From Microbotryomycetes sp. JL201 (taxonomy: Eukaryota > Basidiomycota > Microbotryomycetes): a stretch of 64,000 nucleotides of DNA. Below, piece after piece: positions 1 to 10,501 of the stretch; position 1 is the stretch's first letter; each line of letters opens with the position of its first letter. The notes beneath the pieces are model-generated. The model made no database searches and was not told where the DNA came from. It saw only the letters and a program-made list of their open reading frames with translations. The position numbers and the translations under genes are program-made. The stretch covers positions 1 through 64,000 of the forward strand of contig JAQYUZ010000040.1 in the NCBI GenBank assembly GCA_033819885.1, written 5' to 3'.

Positions 1-840
1 GGTTCCCGGGCCAATATGGCCTCGTGAATCCGACGCCACAGGCCATTGGTCTCTGGCAGAGCGTCGGTCGCATGATAGTGAGCGGCCAAGTGCGATAGTT
101 TGGCTGGGACGGCGCCGAGCAGGAAGGCTGAGATCCAGTCCTTTGTGGAAAATTGCTCTTGTTGAACGCGAATGGCGGCCTTTGCAAACGACTTGTACCA
201 GTCGTCGGCGCCTGTTGCGTCCAATGGCATGGGTGCGCCAGCGCGAGCGACGAGTTCGTTGATTGACGCGACCTTCTGCTGTACGGTGTGTCTTCCGTAG
301 AGCGAATAGAGGTATTGGTAGGCGTCGCCCGTTGATTCAAACAGTTGGCTGTTGATGTCGGCAAATATGTTGTCGCTGACGTTACTGCACAGTGCTCAAT
401 GTGCAAGTTTGTTTACGGGGTGCCAAAGCGCGTTGTCGCCGGCAAAGAATTCTGACGACGATGTCGCGTTGTCAAAAATGATGTCGCACACGCGGATGTT
501 GGCTCGCATGCGAAGCATGTTCTTCCATTGGAGGAAGTTGTCGTGTCCGCTGAGTACATAGCTGTTGGGGAAACAATCGATCGGCTTCTGGTCAATCTGT
601 CTCAGCTTTTCAGTGAAGGACAAATTGCTGGTGCTCATGGCTGCGTGCAGGTCAACTGTGTGTTTGGCGTCGTTTTTCCGCGTCGGCGTAGCGGGCGTCG
701 TGGAAGGGTGCGTCGCTTCTGTCGCCGTACTTTCAGGAAAGCAATGAGAGAAAAGATATACTGCGTGACAACCCGCCTTGCTCATTGCTTTGATGCTTCC
801 AACTCCCATTTGGCAAGGTGTCAAAGTCCTACATCCAATT
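1..840 (-). mobile_element. LTR-retrotransposon gag-like remnant (fossil)
   Basis: The minus strand encodes a Gag-like stretch from an ATG near 638 down to the window edge. It has a substrate-like opening (NSYVLSGHDNFLQW) followed by a helical region with DWYKSFAKAAIRVQQEQ and WISAFLLGAVP, which resembles the Gag of Copia-type (UBN2-like) retrotransposons in basidiomycetes. The element runs off the left edge, looks broken rather than whole, and no LTR or pol part was identified here. Unlike the next 2.9 kb, this part still has ordinary CpG content, so it may be younger or under a different mutational history. The family call is by resemblance only; an unrelated host protein remains possible. 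Confidence 0.45.
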
Positions 841-2283
841 GATGACAGACAAAGGCTGATGCTGGCAGTACCTCACTACTGACTACTCCACTGTTGCTTT
901 GCCACACATGATTATGTATTTGGCTGACAAGGTGCAGCAGCTGATCCCAGGGGCCCAGTCACAGTAAAAAAAAAAACAAATTTTTTGACTCTATTGGGAC
1001 AAGATTGGAGTGCATTCACAAGTGTTGAGTGAAGATCTATCTCTTTGGACTAGAATTGGACCATTACCAGCTGCCACAAATGCAAAGTTCCCCTTGGTTC
1101 AGAGCATTATGAGGCATGCACGCTGAGACATGAATAAGATTGAGCATATTTATGGTGTATTCACAGCGTCTTCAACAACCCTTGGACAATAATTGTCAAG
1201 GAATTGGGTTGCAGTCCCATAGGTATCAAGGCACATCATCCATGTTGGCTATTGCCCTACCTTGCCAGTAGACGTACAAATTCAGTAGCTGTCCATTGGT
1301 ATTTCCTCTTCTTCTTCAGATCTGATGTTCAAAGTCTCTTCTACTTTTCTGGATCTTCAAGTTGCAAGAACAGACTAGGTCAGAGGCGCCATTTCCCTGT
1401 AAAAAGGAACAGGTTAGGGATCATGTGCAATGTCTTTGCGTGTGACTGGTCTTCTTGGACTTCTCTCAAAGGTCAGCCCTTATCAGGGTTTAGAACTGTG
1501 AAAGGCCCATTTATTTCTGCCCTCATTGGTTTTCCCTTGGTCCAGAGGGCCCATCAGCTGCCAATTGCTGGCGCAAGTGACTCAAATGTGCACCAATCTT
1601 TGTTCAAATGTCTGCAAAGAACAAGGGAGCTAGGTGCCCAGTGCACCAGTGTACAAACTTGATCAGTGCTTGTGAGTAGCTTTGGTCAGGGAATGTTGTG
1701 CACCGTGATGAGCTGCAGACAAGCTCAAATAGATTGCAGAAGAAGACTGAAAGCGCTGACTTGTCTTAAACCCAAGCACTGCAGCACTGACCTGGAGCTC
1801 TGATTGTACTCAACTTGCACAGATACATCTGAGATATATACAACCTATCTGCTTGGAGACAACATGGCATCAACCAACAATCTCAGATTTGACTCTGTAG
1901 TCAATATGAAAGCCTTGACCTGGTTCCTGTGTCACATGAAATTATGCAAGATAATGTGAATGGGTTCAATGATACATTTGCTGGGATGATGACCTGCATG
2001 CCAGAAGGAATATTCATTGCAAAAATAATTTAACAAGTCCAGCCCAAGAACCACACCATGACACTGCTTAAAGCCCAGAATATTGCAGAAGCACACAAGT
2101 GGCATGTGCAGCAGCAGGTCATGCAAATTCTTGAATGAGAGGCAAAGCAGATGCATTTGCTATGCGTAGCCCATATGGACGTGAAGCGTGACCAGCTGCC
2201 GCAGTACAATTGCCATTGTCTGCAGCATGACATAGATGTACAAGCTGAGTGGAGTCTGATCTTGGAAGCAAGATTGTCAACTA

Positions 2284-2330
2284 CTTTATAAAGGTGACAA
2301 TCCTTGCCACTGATTGTCACCTTTATAAAG
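2284..2330. repeat. 19-bp perfect inverted repeat with 9-nt loop
   Basis: The left arm at 2284-2302 (CTTTATAAAGGTGACAATC) is matched exactly by its reverse complement at 2312-2330, with a 9-nt loop. It lies inside the CpG-poor zone and may be the abutting ends of two elements, a transposon terminus or a hairpin. Confidence 0.85.
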
Positions 2331-3058
2331 ATATTTTAGGGCAAGCAAGCATGTCACCTGCATGACTCAGACATGTTGTGGCAACAAATGCCAGAGCAAG
2401 CAAGAAAGGAGGCAAACCAGAGCCATTGGAACATCTCCTGGGAGAAACTACTACAACACGCAGGCAACACAGACCCTTTAGGCTGGTTTTGACCCACCAC
2501 AAGGCAAATGCAATGAAGACTTTCAAGCCTGACCAGGCAAGGAAACAACAATGTCATAGACTTCACTAGCTTGCATAGCGTGCTTTCTTGGTTGCGGTAT
2601 ACATGGAGCAGGAGCAAGAGCTCTGTTGAAGAGCCCAAGGGCTGTGCCTTGGAGCTGGAGGTGTTTCCCTAAGTAACTCTTCCTGTCCTCTTCTTCTGCA
2701 ACTAAACCAAGCTTGTCTACAGCTCACATGCAGGGCACAACAGTCATCGACCGGACCTTCTCAAGTTGAAACAGTGTTTGACCATAGACCTTGCAGGCAG
2801 CAGGCTAGGGTAGGCAAAGCATAGGAGAACCAAGTGTGCAAGACAGCTGCCATTGTGCTGCTGCATTTGGTATGCTGTGGTTACAATCCAATCTTGCAAG
2901 CATAAGGTCACACTTTAGGAAGGTAGAAAGAACAGATGAGAGCTGCAGAGCCAGTGAAAACCCCACATGGTAACTTGAATCTCTGTGCTGCTTCACAGCT
3001 AAGTCTGGCATCTCTGAGAAATGAGACCTTCTTCTTGAGTGCTACTGCTTACAGCAAG

Positions 3059-3223
3059 TGTAATGAACTTAGCCCTTGAGCTTTACCCAAGAACACCAAG
3101 TGGCCAAAAAAAGGCACAGAAATTCAAGCTGAAAGCTGGAGTGCCCAGTTACCTATAAGCACAAGAGCTGGTCATGGTCAAAGGATCTCTCAGTGTGCAT
3201 TAGGCTGTCAGACAGCAAGACTG
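3059..3223 (+). repeat. LTR-like dispersed repeat, copy A
   Basis: About 165 bp starting TGTAATGAAC and running to about GACAGCAAGACTG aligns along its whole length with 61746-61904, with roughly a quarter of positions differing and a few small gaps. The TG start, small size and a degenerate TATA-like stretch (ACCTATAAG) fit a solo LTR or small terminal-repeat element. This copy is old: it has no CpG and is embedded in the decayed zone. Confidence 0.7.
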
Positions 3224-3227
3224 CCAG

Positions 3228-3303
3228 GCAAATTCTTGAGCAGCTGTTGAAAGCATCCCTGCTGAGCAAATTCTTGAGCAGCTCCTGAAGCATCATGTCC
3301 AAA
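3228..3303. repeat. 38-bp imperfect tandem duplication, two units
   Basis: The 18-mer GCAAATTCTTGAGCAGCT occurs at 3228-3245 and again at 3266-3283, each followed by a related tail ending near GAAGCATC. It begins directly after the LTR-like repeat. Confidence 0.8.
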
Positions 3304-3764
3304 GAGTCTTCCTCTGCCATGGCCTCTGCCAGTCAGGTGTCTGCACCTTCTCCCATGTGCACTTGGTAGCATCTTTCATTGTCTGTAGACCCACACTGAC
3401 TTGCTGTCAGTGAAAATCATTGTTATTTCTACCAGACTTACTGTGTATACAATATTGCTTTGCAATTGCCAATGGGCTCCGCAATTCTGCCAACAATTTT
3501 TCAAGGTTGTGCTTGTGCTTGAAGCAAGCAAGGAACAGCCATCAAGTGGGAAAATGTCAACCAGAATGGTTGCACATTTCCACTTAGACTTGTTCTACAT
3601 AAGGGTGATCCTTGCTGCATCATTCCTTCAGTGGTTTGCCACTAAGTTGTATCTGTTAGATGGTTTGCTTCTTGTGTATTTCTTCTGATTTGCCTCAGAG
3701 CAGCCTAGAAGACCCGGATCTGTTATGATCCTGCTTCATTACAGTGCAACACATGCATGTTTGA

Positions 3765-6177
3765 TTAGAACTTGAACTTTTCCTTTTCCTTTGCGTCTTT
3801 CCTCCGTGTTTCTGCAACACAAGTCAGATGCAGAGTCAGCGAACGGCGACACGAGGAAGACCCTTGATATGAAGAATACCTGTCTTCCGCCGCTTTGCAA
3901 CTTCTTTGCTGACAAAGTCGGAAAAATCCTCGGACGGGGCTGTACCTCTGCGCGTAGCTTCCTCGTAGCGCGCGCGCAAATCTGTCTCTGACAAACCCTC
4001 AAGGTCCGCCACATCGATAGCCACGTCAACTCCGCCTGCTTTGCGCTGATTCGTTGGCAAAAGACGTAGACTAGTCAATGTCAACTGTACTGCAATACAA
4101 GGTGAGACTCACCTTTGTACCCCGCTCGTCTTGTCCGAGCACTGGTGCCCCCCCGCCAGCCACAACGCTCATGTCATAAACGCGGTCTGAGCCCATAAGC
4201 CCACGGATTCGACTGTCTCTCTCGGGTATGACTTGGTACAGTGAACGCGGACCGTCCTCTGCCTCTGTCGACTCCCTCTGTTTGCGCAAATCGAGAAATG
4301 CAGGCGTGTCCAAGCCGCCCGGTACGGTTGATGTGACCGAGGCAAGCCCTGAAGGCGTTTCGAGACCTGACGGCGTCTGCGACCCGTCTGACGGCACTTG
4401 TTGGCCAGCTGAAGCATCCTCTTGAGCATCCTCTTCGGCCTCTGACTCCTCTTCGCTCTCTTCCTCGGATTCTGCAGTGAGAACGCGTCAGTCATCGATC
4501 GCGTCAAACGAGCAGCGCGGCAGCATGAGCAGGCTTGCCTTCCTCCTCTGGCTCGAGCTCTCCCCAAATGCTCTTGTTGACAGGTTCGATGCCCTGAAAA
4601 ATCTTGTCGTCAGAAATATTTTGCAGAAGCTGAGATTGATCGAGAGAACACACAGCGTCGGCAGAATTGGCTTGTACTCCGTATATGTCACCGTAAAGCG
4701 GTCGTCCGTACTCGTCAAGCGGCGGCTTGCCCCAGCCACCAGGATGAAACCCCCAAGCTGCGCTGCAAAGAGGAGCGCGTCTAGTTAGAAAGGCACAGTT
4801 AGTACCACAACATTACTGCGCCGAACTCGCCCTTCAGGGATGGGAGCGTTGAGACCAGGAATGCGAAGATTCGCATAGCTCGGTGGCGGTCCGTAGCGCT
4901 GCATACTGATTAGCCAGGGCGGCGGCGCCAAGGGCGGGATCGACAGTGCTTCCTTGAGCTCCTCAGATAGATCACCAGGTCGTTTCTCGCTAAGTTTCGT
5001 CTCAAACTCCTTGCCCTCATAGTATCTGTGCACACCAGTCGGATCTCAGTGGTCCTCGTTACGGGGCTCAGCGATCCGACCGACACTTACGTTTCACCAA
5101 AGTCTGTCATTTTCGGTTTCGTTTGATATTTAAAGAACGCATCATGAAGTTTCTGGTAGTCGATGTCGATTTTGCCCATCTTTGGTTGGACCCGCTCTCG
5201 TGTTTTGGCTTTGAGCGATTGCTGCTCCTCCTTCTCCTTGATCGCATCCCTTTGTGTTGCGATGCCCGTGTCGGCAATGAAACCTGTCGAGATTGCTTGT
5301 ATCAGCTTGCTCGTATACTGTCATGCAAAACCGGCGCTCACTGGGCAGCTGGAACGGCGGTTTCTCAATGCCGCGTTTGCCTTGTAAATAATCACGCTTT
5401 TGGCTCCAGTGCGGCGGGATTGGAACCGTATTCCGATGACTCTTGATCTGGACGAGGAGTTTTGGATCTGTTGCAGAGACGTCGACCCATTCTACGACCT
5501 CTGGCTTGCGGACGAGACGCTTGAGCTCAGCCACGGATAGCCTGTTAGCCTTGCGTTGCTTGCGCTTAGACAGCTTGGGCGCGTCTTCGTCGTCTTGATC
5601 TGATGGCATGTCGTCGTCCGAGTAGATCACCTCGCCCTTGACAACACCGTCCTGGCCCTCGCCCGCCTGTGCGCACGCAGCCAAGTCAGCATCGAGAGAC
5701 ACGGGGTCGGAACGATGTGAGATCTGGAGACTGACTTGTTCATCGTCTAATGACGGCTGGAAATGCGCAAACACGCTGGCGAATTCGGACGGCGCATCGA
5801 CTTGCTCGACAACGTACTCGCCAGAATCTTCAGAGACATCATGCGCGGATTCAGAGACATGCGTCCCATTCGAATGCTGCAAGAACGGGCGCGAGAACGT
5901 CACGTGGGTTGTCAGCGAATGCGGTTGACATCGAGGGTCCTGGTGAGGCAGCGTAGGTCTCATATCAAGGCGCAAAGCGCAGGCCACATACATTGGTGAT
6001 AGTGCTCGTTTTTGCCGACGACCCTTTCTGCTCGATAGTATTGTGGCTCGGCGCGAAGGCGGCCGCGCCCTTGGCTTGCTTCTTTTTGAGTCGCTTCAAT
6101 TGGCCGCGCGACTTGGTCGAGTTCGAGTGCGTGGAACCATTTGTCATCGTAGGGTTGACAGCCGGCTGCGCCATCAT
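3765..6177 (-). CDS. CUS1: Splicing factor 3B subunit 2 (SF3B2/Cus1/SAP145)
   Basis: Component of the SF3b complex of U2 snRNP, which helps seat U2 on the branch site. The start is the ATG at 6177 (MMAQPAV...), followed by a basic stretch RGQLKRLKKKQAKG. The DUF382 core shows VEWVDVSATDPKLL and VPIPPHWSQKRDYLQGKRG. The PSP domain shows PPPWLISMQRYGPPPSY and GLNAPIPEG, followed by AWGFHPGGWGKPPLDEYG and PWGELEP-like KSIWGELEPEEEG. Then come an acidic Glu/Ser stretch, TPSGLASVTSTVPGGLDTP and RSLYQVIPER. The last intron (about 3817-3878) joins AKRRKT to a short final exon ending KEKEKFKF, a typical C-terminus of the family, with TAA at 3765-3767. At least five introns are inferred. The gene is intact. 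Confidence 0.93.
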
Positions 6178-6371
6178 TCGTGGGCGACAGCTCGAGCGGA
6201 GTTGAAAGAGATGGATCGGCAGCGCCAATTTAAAATAATATGGCAACAAATAGACAAGCGATATAACCAGAAAATATGTACGCACACAGCGATTCATCCA
6301 CTGAAGCCAGGAAGACAGGTAAAGTTGCGTCAGCAAAGACGGGCGGCCTTCTCCCGATTCTTTGCGCGCAC

Positions 6372-7885
6372 TTACGTTCGTCGTGCAGTGTTGGTGAACC
6401 CTGTGCCAACGCACGACAAGACGTGGACCTCAGACGCCGGTATGTCATGCTCTTCGTCGGCAGCACACTCGATTGTCTTGATTTTGAAGCTCGTGCCGAA
6501 AAAGGCTCTGAGGTCGCGCAGGTGTTGCACGCTGCATGCGCAGAAGATGGACCAAAATCAAGGAGCGAGTCCCTCAGCAATGTGTGCGGGCCGTGCACTA
6601 GCACAATTCACACGAACGTACAACCAGGCGTCAAAAGGGCCGCCCATTGCGATGCGACCCACGTCCTCGCCACCGAGTACGAGCATCAAAGTCACGAGCC
6701 ACTCCCAGCCCCTGTCAACGCACCCGTTGCGTGCAATCTCGCCAAGCAGCTGCCGCGCGGCCATAATTCCCATGTCCTCTGGGGTGTGTTGCGATGACGA
6801 TTCCTGGCCCATGGGTCTGGCACGCGTCGATGATGTCGCTTCACTGGAGCGTATGACGTGAGATGTTGACGAAGCGACCAGGGTGATAGCGTAGCCTGGG
6901 GATCTATCGAGCGAGTCAGCATGAGCACGGATGTTTGGGCCGTTATTCTCGAAACTTGAACGTACTTGCCGCTATCCTCTCCTTTGTACACGTCCGTATA
7001 GACGTAAACGTCGGGAATGTATCTGTTCAGCACTGACCGTGCAGCCCCGACCAGACGGTTGGCCATCTGTGGTGAAACCCGAACGGCGTGTCTGCCAAAT
7101 GAAGGCGACACAGCATATCAAATCAGCGCGATACAAAGTGAGCACGAGACTGCCATGCGTACGCTATGCCGCGAATTTTGTTGATGCGGCCTGCATTTGT
7201 AAAATCGAACCCCGATTTGACCGCACGAACAATCGGGCACGTCAAGGTCACTTGGCCTCCACCCAGAGGCGGATAGCCTCGCTTAGTGATCTGAAGAGGA
7301 CAAAGACTGCGTCAATCTGCGCGGCAGACGAGGGACCCCCGCTTGCAATGATGCTCACTCGAAGTTCGAGGCCGTCGACTTCCAGGAACATGGCCAGGTG
7401 TGGCAGACCAGAGACGCGGATAGTGTCAACGCTTGCGTCGGACCCATCCGTTGTAATACCATGTAATGTCAGGTCCAAATCCTTTTTACCGAAGGGTGCA
7501 AGCGCGAGCAACGGCTCGAGGAACCAGCCGACGCTACGCTCAAGCGGGCATGTGTGTGTGATGCGACCACCAGTGAGCGTTCCAGGATGGAACAACAACG
7601 ATGTGCCGGTATACGATACCTCGATGCGCGTACCGTCCGACATCTTTTCGAGAAGTCGCAAAAAAGACACCTCGTACGGACGCAAGCCGGGCTGGTCGTC
7701 ATCGCGCCGAATACCGTCAATGCGAACGGGTCGGCGCGAGAGCATGCTGAGCACCAATCGCCGGCGCACATGGGCGTGACCTTGGAAGCGCAGGACGCGC
7801 GACGGTCCGGCAGCTTGCGCCTCGCCGTGATGCCTGGCAAGATGGATGTCAGCAGTGTTTTCTTCACAAACGTTGAGTCCAGCAT
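6372..7885 (-). CDS. RCL1: RNA 3'-terminal phosphate cyclase-like protein (Rcl1)
   Basis: Nucleolar RTC-fold protein needed for 18S rRNA processing with Bms1. The body reads LRFQGHAHVRRRLVLSML, DQPGLRPYEVSFLRLLEKM, then TGTSLLFHPGTLTGG and LAPFGKKDLDL. A GTGAGC...TTCAG intron near 7306-7372 restores ITKRGYPPLGGGQVTL, followed by FDFTNAGRINKIRGIA, VSPQMANRLV, YKGEDSGK and TPEDMGIMAARQLL. The last exon ends FFGTSFKIKT...VGTGFTNTARRT, stop at 6372-6374. The 5' end is uncertain. The long open frame reaches an ATG at 8060 that overlaps the PEX4 stop codon, but the family has only 10-20 residues before this domain. An ATG at 7885 with a 47-nt intron gives a sensible N-terminus. Sister of, but not itself, the catalytic cyclase. 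Confidence 0.9.
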
Positions 7886-8056
7886 ATGGAGCAACGGCCG
7901 ACTCGCGTACATGACTGGATCCCGCGAGGTGAGGGGGCAGAGGAGCAAAAAAAGCGCGGGCACGTGACCCGAAAATGACAACAACATCCGTAATTTCGTG
8001 ATCAATAACGCAAGGCACTAGAGGTGCATAGTTGACAGAACCCAAATTTACAACCC

Positions 8057-8728
8057 TCATCGAGGCAGGTGCAAATTGACGAGATCTTGGTACGCGAGCA
8101 TGTCACCGTCGCGCAGCAAGTTTGCTGCTCTCAGCAAGGCATCAGTCCTCTTATCCAACACCAGACCTGATCTGCTGACGTACCCGCATCGACATTAAGA
8201 GGTGAAGACGGCTCGGGCGCAGCGAGGAGAGCCTGTACTGCTCGACACGAGGCTGCCAGCGTCCACACAGGCGACCATTCCGCTTTCAGCACGTCGAGGC
8301 ATATTTCACCGGTCTGTCAATGACGTTCAGCGACGGCGGCAGAAACCTAATGTGGTCTGCCTTCACCACTTACGCCAAGGTTGACATTTGGGTGAAACAC
8401 GACGCCGGGTCTGAAGCTGATGCTAGGCGGATGAGCCGGGTATAAAGCCGGCACAACAATGTCAAGCACAAGCTCAGTTGCTGTGTGAGAAAGCATGTCA
8501 ATAACCCACGCCGCCGCCACCGCCGCCAGCCATTTGTACGCAGGACGCATGCACAGCGGCAGACACACCTTCAAAAGGCGTTGAGTGTGGTCCAGCAATG
8601 ATGGCATGCCACGTGAGCATGTCGTCATCCGACACGGGTGCTAGGCGCAGAACTCCGTCGCTGGCTGCACCTGTCTGGCGGTCAAAGTCGGACAACTCTG
8701 ACAATAGCCTTTTGACAGTCCGTGACAT
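8057..8728 (-). CDS. PEX4: Peroxin-4-like ubiquitin-conjugating enzyme (E2)
   Basis: The start MSRTVKRLLSEL at 8728 is followed by DGVLRLAPVSDDDMLTWHA and IAGPHSTPFEG, then the UBC core PPSISFRPG, FHPNVNL and GEICLDVLKAEWSPVWTL. The Cys in GEICLDVL is the expected thioester residue. A last intron (about 8105-8170) leads to ANLLRDGDMLAYQDLVNL and the end HLPR, TGA at 8057-8059. The sequence pattern (LRLAPVSDDDLLTW-type, SPVWTL after the Cys) is that of Pex4/Ubc10, which ubiquitinates Pex5 at the peroxisome. Other E2 families are less likely. It is divergent from RPN8 over a 279-bp gap. Confidence 0.85.
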
Positions 8729-9007
8729 GATTTGAAGCAGCGCTATTCCGGCGGACGCTGCCGTCGGCAGCTTTGGGCGGACGTCAAAGGTTCAAAGTCC
8801 GAGCGAGCGCGCACTGGGGTTTCCTCCTGCTGCTGCTGCTGAGCGGCTCGCACGCAGATCGGTCTTTCGCGAACCGCGATACACTCGTCAGACATCAGTC
8901 TCGTCCGCCAACATCGCTTCTGGAACGACGCCTGCGATTGCACCGCGACCTAGCAACGACGCTTGCGCGTTCACGAGGCCCGCACCTTCAGACCATAGTC
9001 ATTCGAG

Positions 9008-10341
9008 ATGGCATCCACAGATCAGTTGTTGACGATGGCCGCCAAATCTGTCGTCGTGCATCCGCTTGTGCTGCTCTCGATTCAGGACCACGCTGCGCGC
9101 GTCGCCAAAGGCAATAGGAAGCGCGTTGTCGGCATACTGCTCGGCCAGGACCTTGGGCCTCAAGGTATCAACGTCGCAAACTCATTTGCTGGTTCGTCGC
9201 TCAGACCCGGCGGACTTCATGACAGCGCGTGTGTAACCTTTACTTACGCGCTATCCACGTCATTTCAGTGCCGTTCGAAGAAGACGACAAGGATCCACGG
9301 ACATGGTTCTTGGACCACAATTACATTGAAGCGATGAACGACATGTTCAAAAAAGTCAATGGTAGGTTCATTACAAATTCGCCGAGGCTAGCCAGAAATC
9401 CTTAGCTGACAGACCTGTTCGCCCTCCAGCCAGGGAAAAGCTCATTGGCTGGTATCACACGGGGCCTCGTCTGCGCGCATCAGACCTTCAAATAAATGAG
9501 GTCATCAAGCGATACACACCGAAACCTGTTATGGTCATCGTTGACGTCCGGCCCGACGCCGAACGCGGTGGCGGAGGCATCCCAACAGATGCCTATTTCG
9601 CTGTCGAAGAAATCAAGGACGTGAGAATGCTTCTGAATTGCTTCAGGGTCGGAGTCAATCGCTGATTGTAGTCTCACGGCGGGCAGGACGGCACTTCGAC
9701 GCAAAAGACGTTTTTGCATGTGCCATCTTCCATCGAAGCAGAAGAGGCAGAAGAGATTGGCGTTGAACACCTGTTGCGTGACGTCAAGAACTTGTCAGTT
9801 GGCACACTATCGTCACGCGTGGCCGATCAACTGTCATCATTGCGAGGGCTCCAGTCGCGGCTGGCAGAAGTAAGAGATTACCTCGAACAGGTAGTGTCAG
9901 GTGCTCTCCCAGTCAACCATCAGATTGTCTACAACTTGCAAGACATCTTCAATCTGCTGCCGAACCTGGACGGGGCAAGCATGAGTACAACATCGGAAGC
10001 CACCTCAAGCAAACGTCCTTTTACGGTAGCAACAAACGATCAACTCCTCGTGGTCTACATCTCGTCACTGATCCGTGCAGTCATTGCTCTACATGACTTG
10101 GCAAGTGATATCGTCGAATCTGCGTTGGGCGCGTTCTTACATCATTCGATAGGTCCTGAACAAGCAAGCCGCCGCAGAGTCCGCTGCGGAGGATACCGAA
10201 GAGCAGCACGACAAAGATGGCGGGAAGCAGCAAAAGAACAAGGACGCTGAGCAGCGAGGTGGCAAGCTCGGCAAAGAGAGGGGAATCAGCGATAAGGGAG
10301 AAGGTGGTGATGAGAGCGCGCCTGATAAAAATGGTCTATAG
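9008..10341 (+). CDS. RPN8: 26S proteasome regulatory subunit Rpn8 (PSMD7)
   Basis: Lid subunit of the 19S particle and partner of the deubiquitinase Rpn11. The start [20 protein letters not shown] at 9008 leads into an MPN domain ([12 protein letters not shown], then [34 protein letters not shown]). The motif GWYHTGP lacks the JAMM metal ligands, as expected for the inactive MPN of this subunit. It continues with [48 protein letters not shown] and [14 protein letters not shown]. The last intron (10101-10152) appears to be a GC-AG intron with donor GCAAGT; it keeps phase and gives [19 protein letters not shown]. The C-terminus is rich in Lys, Glu and Gln, ending DKNGL with TAG at 10339-10341. 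Confidence 0.93.
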
Positions 10342-10501
10342 CGCGTTTTGTAATACAAGCGGCGGGCATCGTATTCCTGGGTCACGTGCCCGAAGCGTCT
10401 GCCTTTCCACGGGCCCCACGTCCATACTCGGTCTGTCGCATTCGAGGTCTCGACTCTTGAGCGGTACATCGCTGCTGGACCAGCGCACTCACACGGCTGG
10501 T

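Larger units (their letters stand above)
845..3715. other. CpG-depleted, gene-free transposon graveyard
   Basis: No convincing gene is visible in these 2.9 kb. CpG is very scarce while TpG and CpA are abundant; between 2754 and 3479 I found no CpG at all, although flanking genes are CpG-rich. This is the signature expected from C-to-T decay of methylated or RIP-like-mutated repeats. The zone holds a palindrome (2284-2330), an LTR-like repeat (3059-3223) and a short tandem duplication (3228-3303). Open frames here (for example 1204-1662) show no recognisable domain. It ends about 50 bp from the SF3B2 stop codon. Confidence 0.75.

Noticed and set aside
1204-1662. Open frame of 152 codons on the plus strand in the left zone
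   Set aside because: Its composition follows the decayed, CpG-poor DNA, no domain is visible, and both strands have similar chance frames.
7554-7967. Plus-strand frame opposite RCL1
   Set aside because: The minus strand carries clear Rcl1 sequence over the same bases; the frame is antisense shadow.
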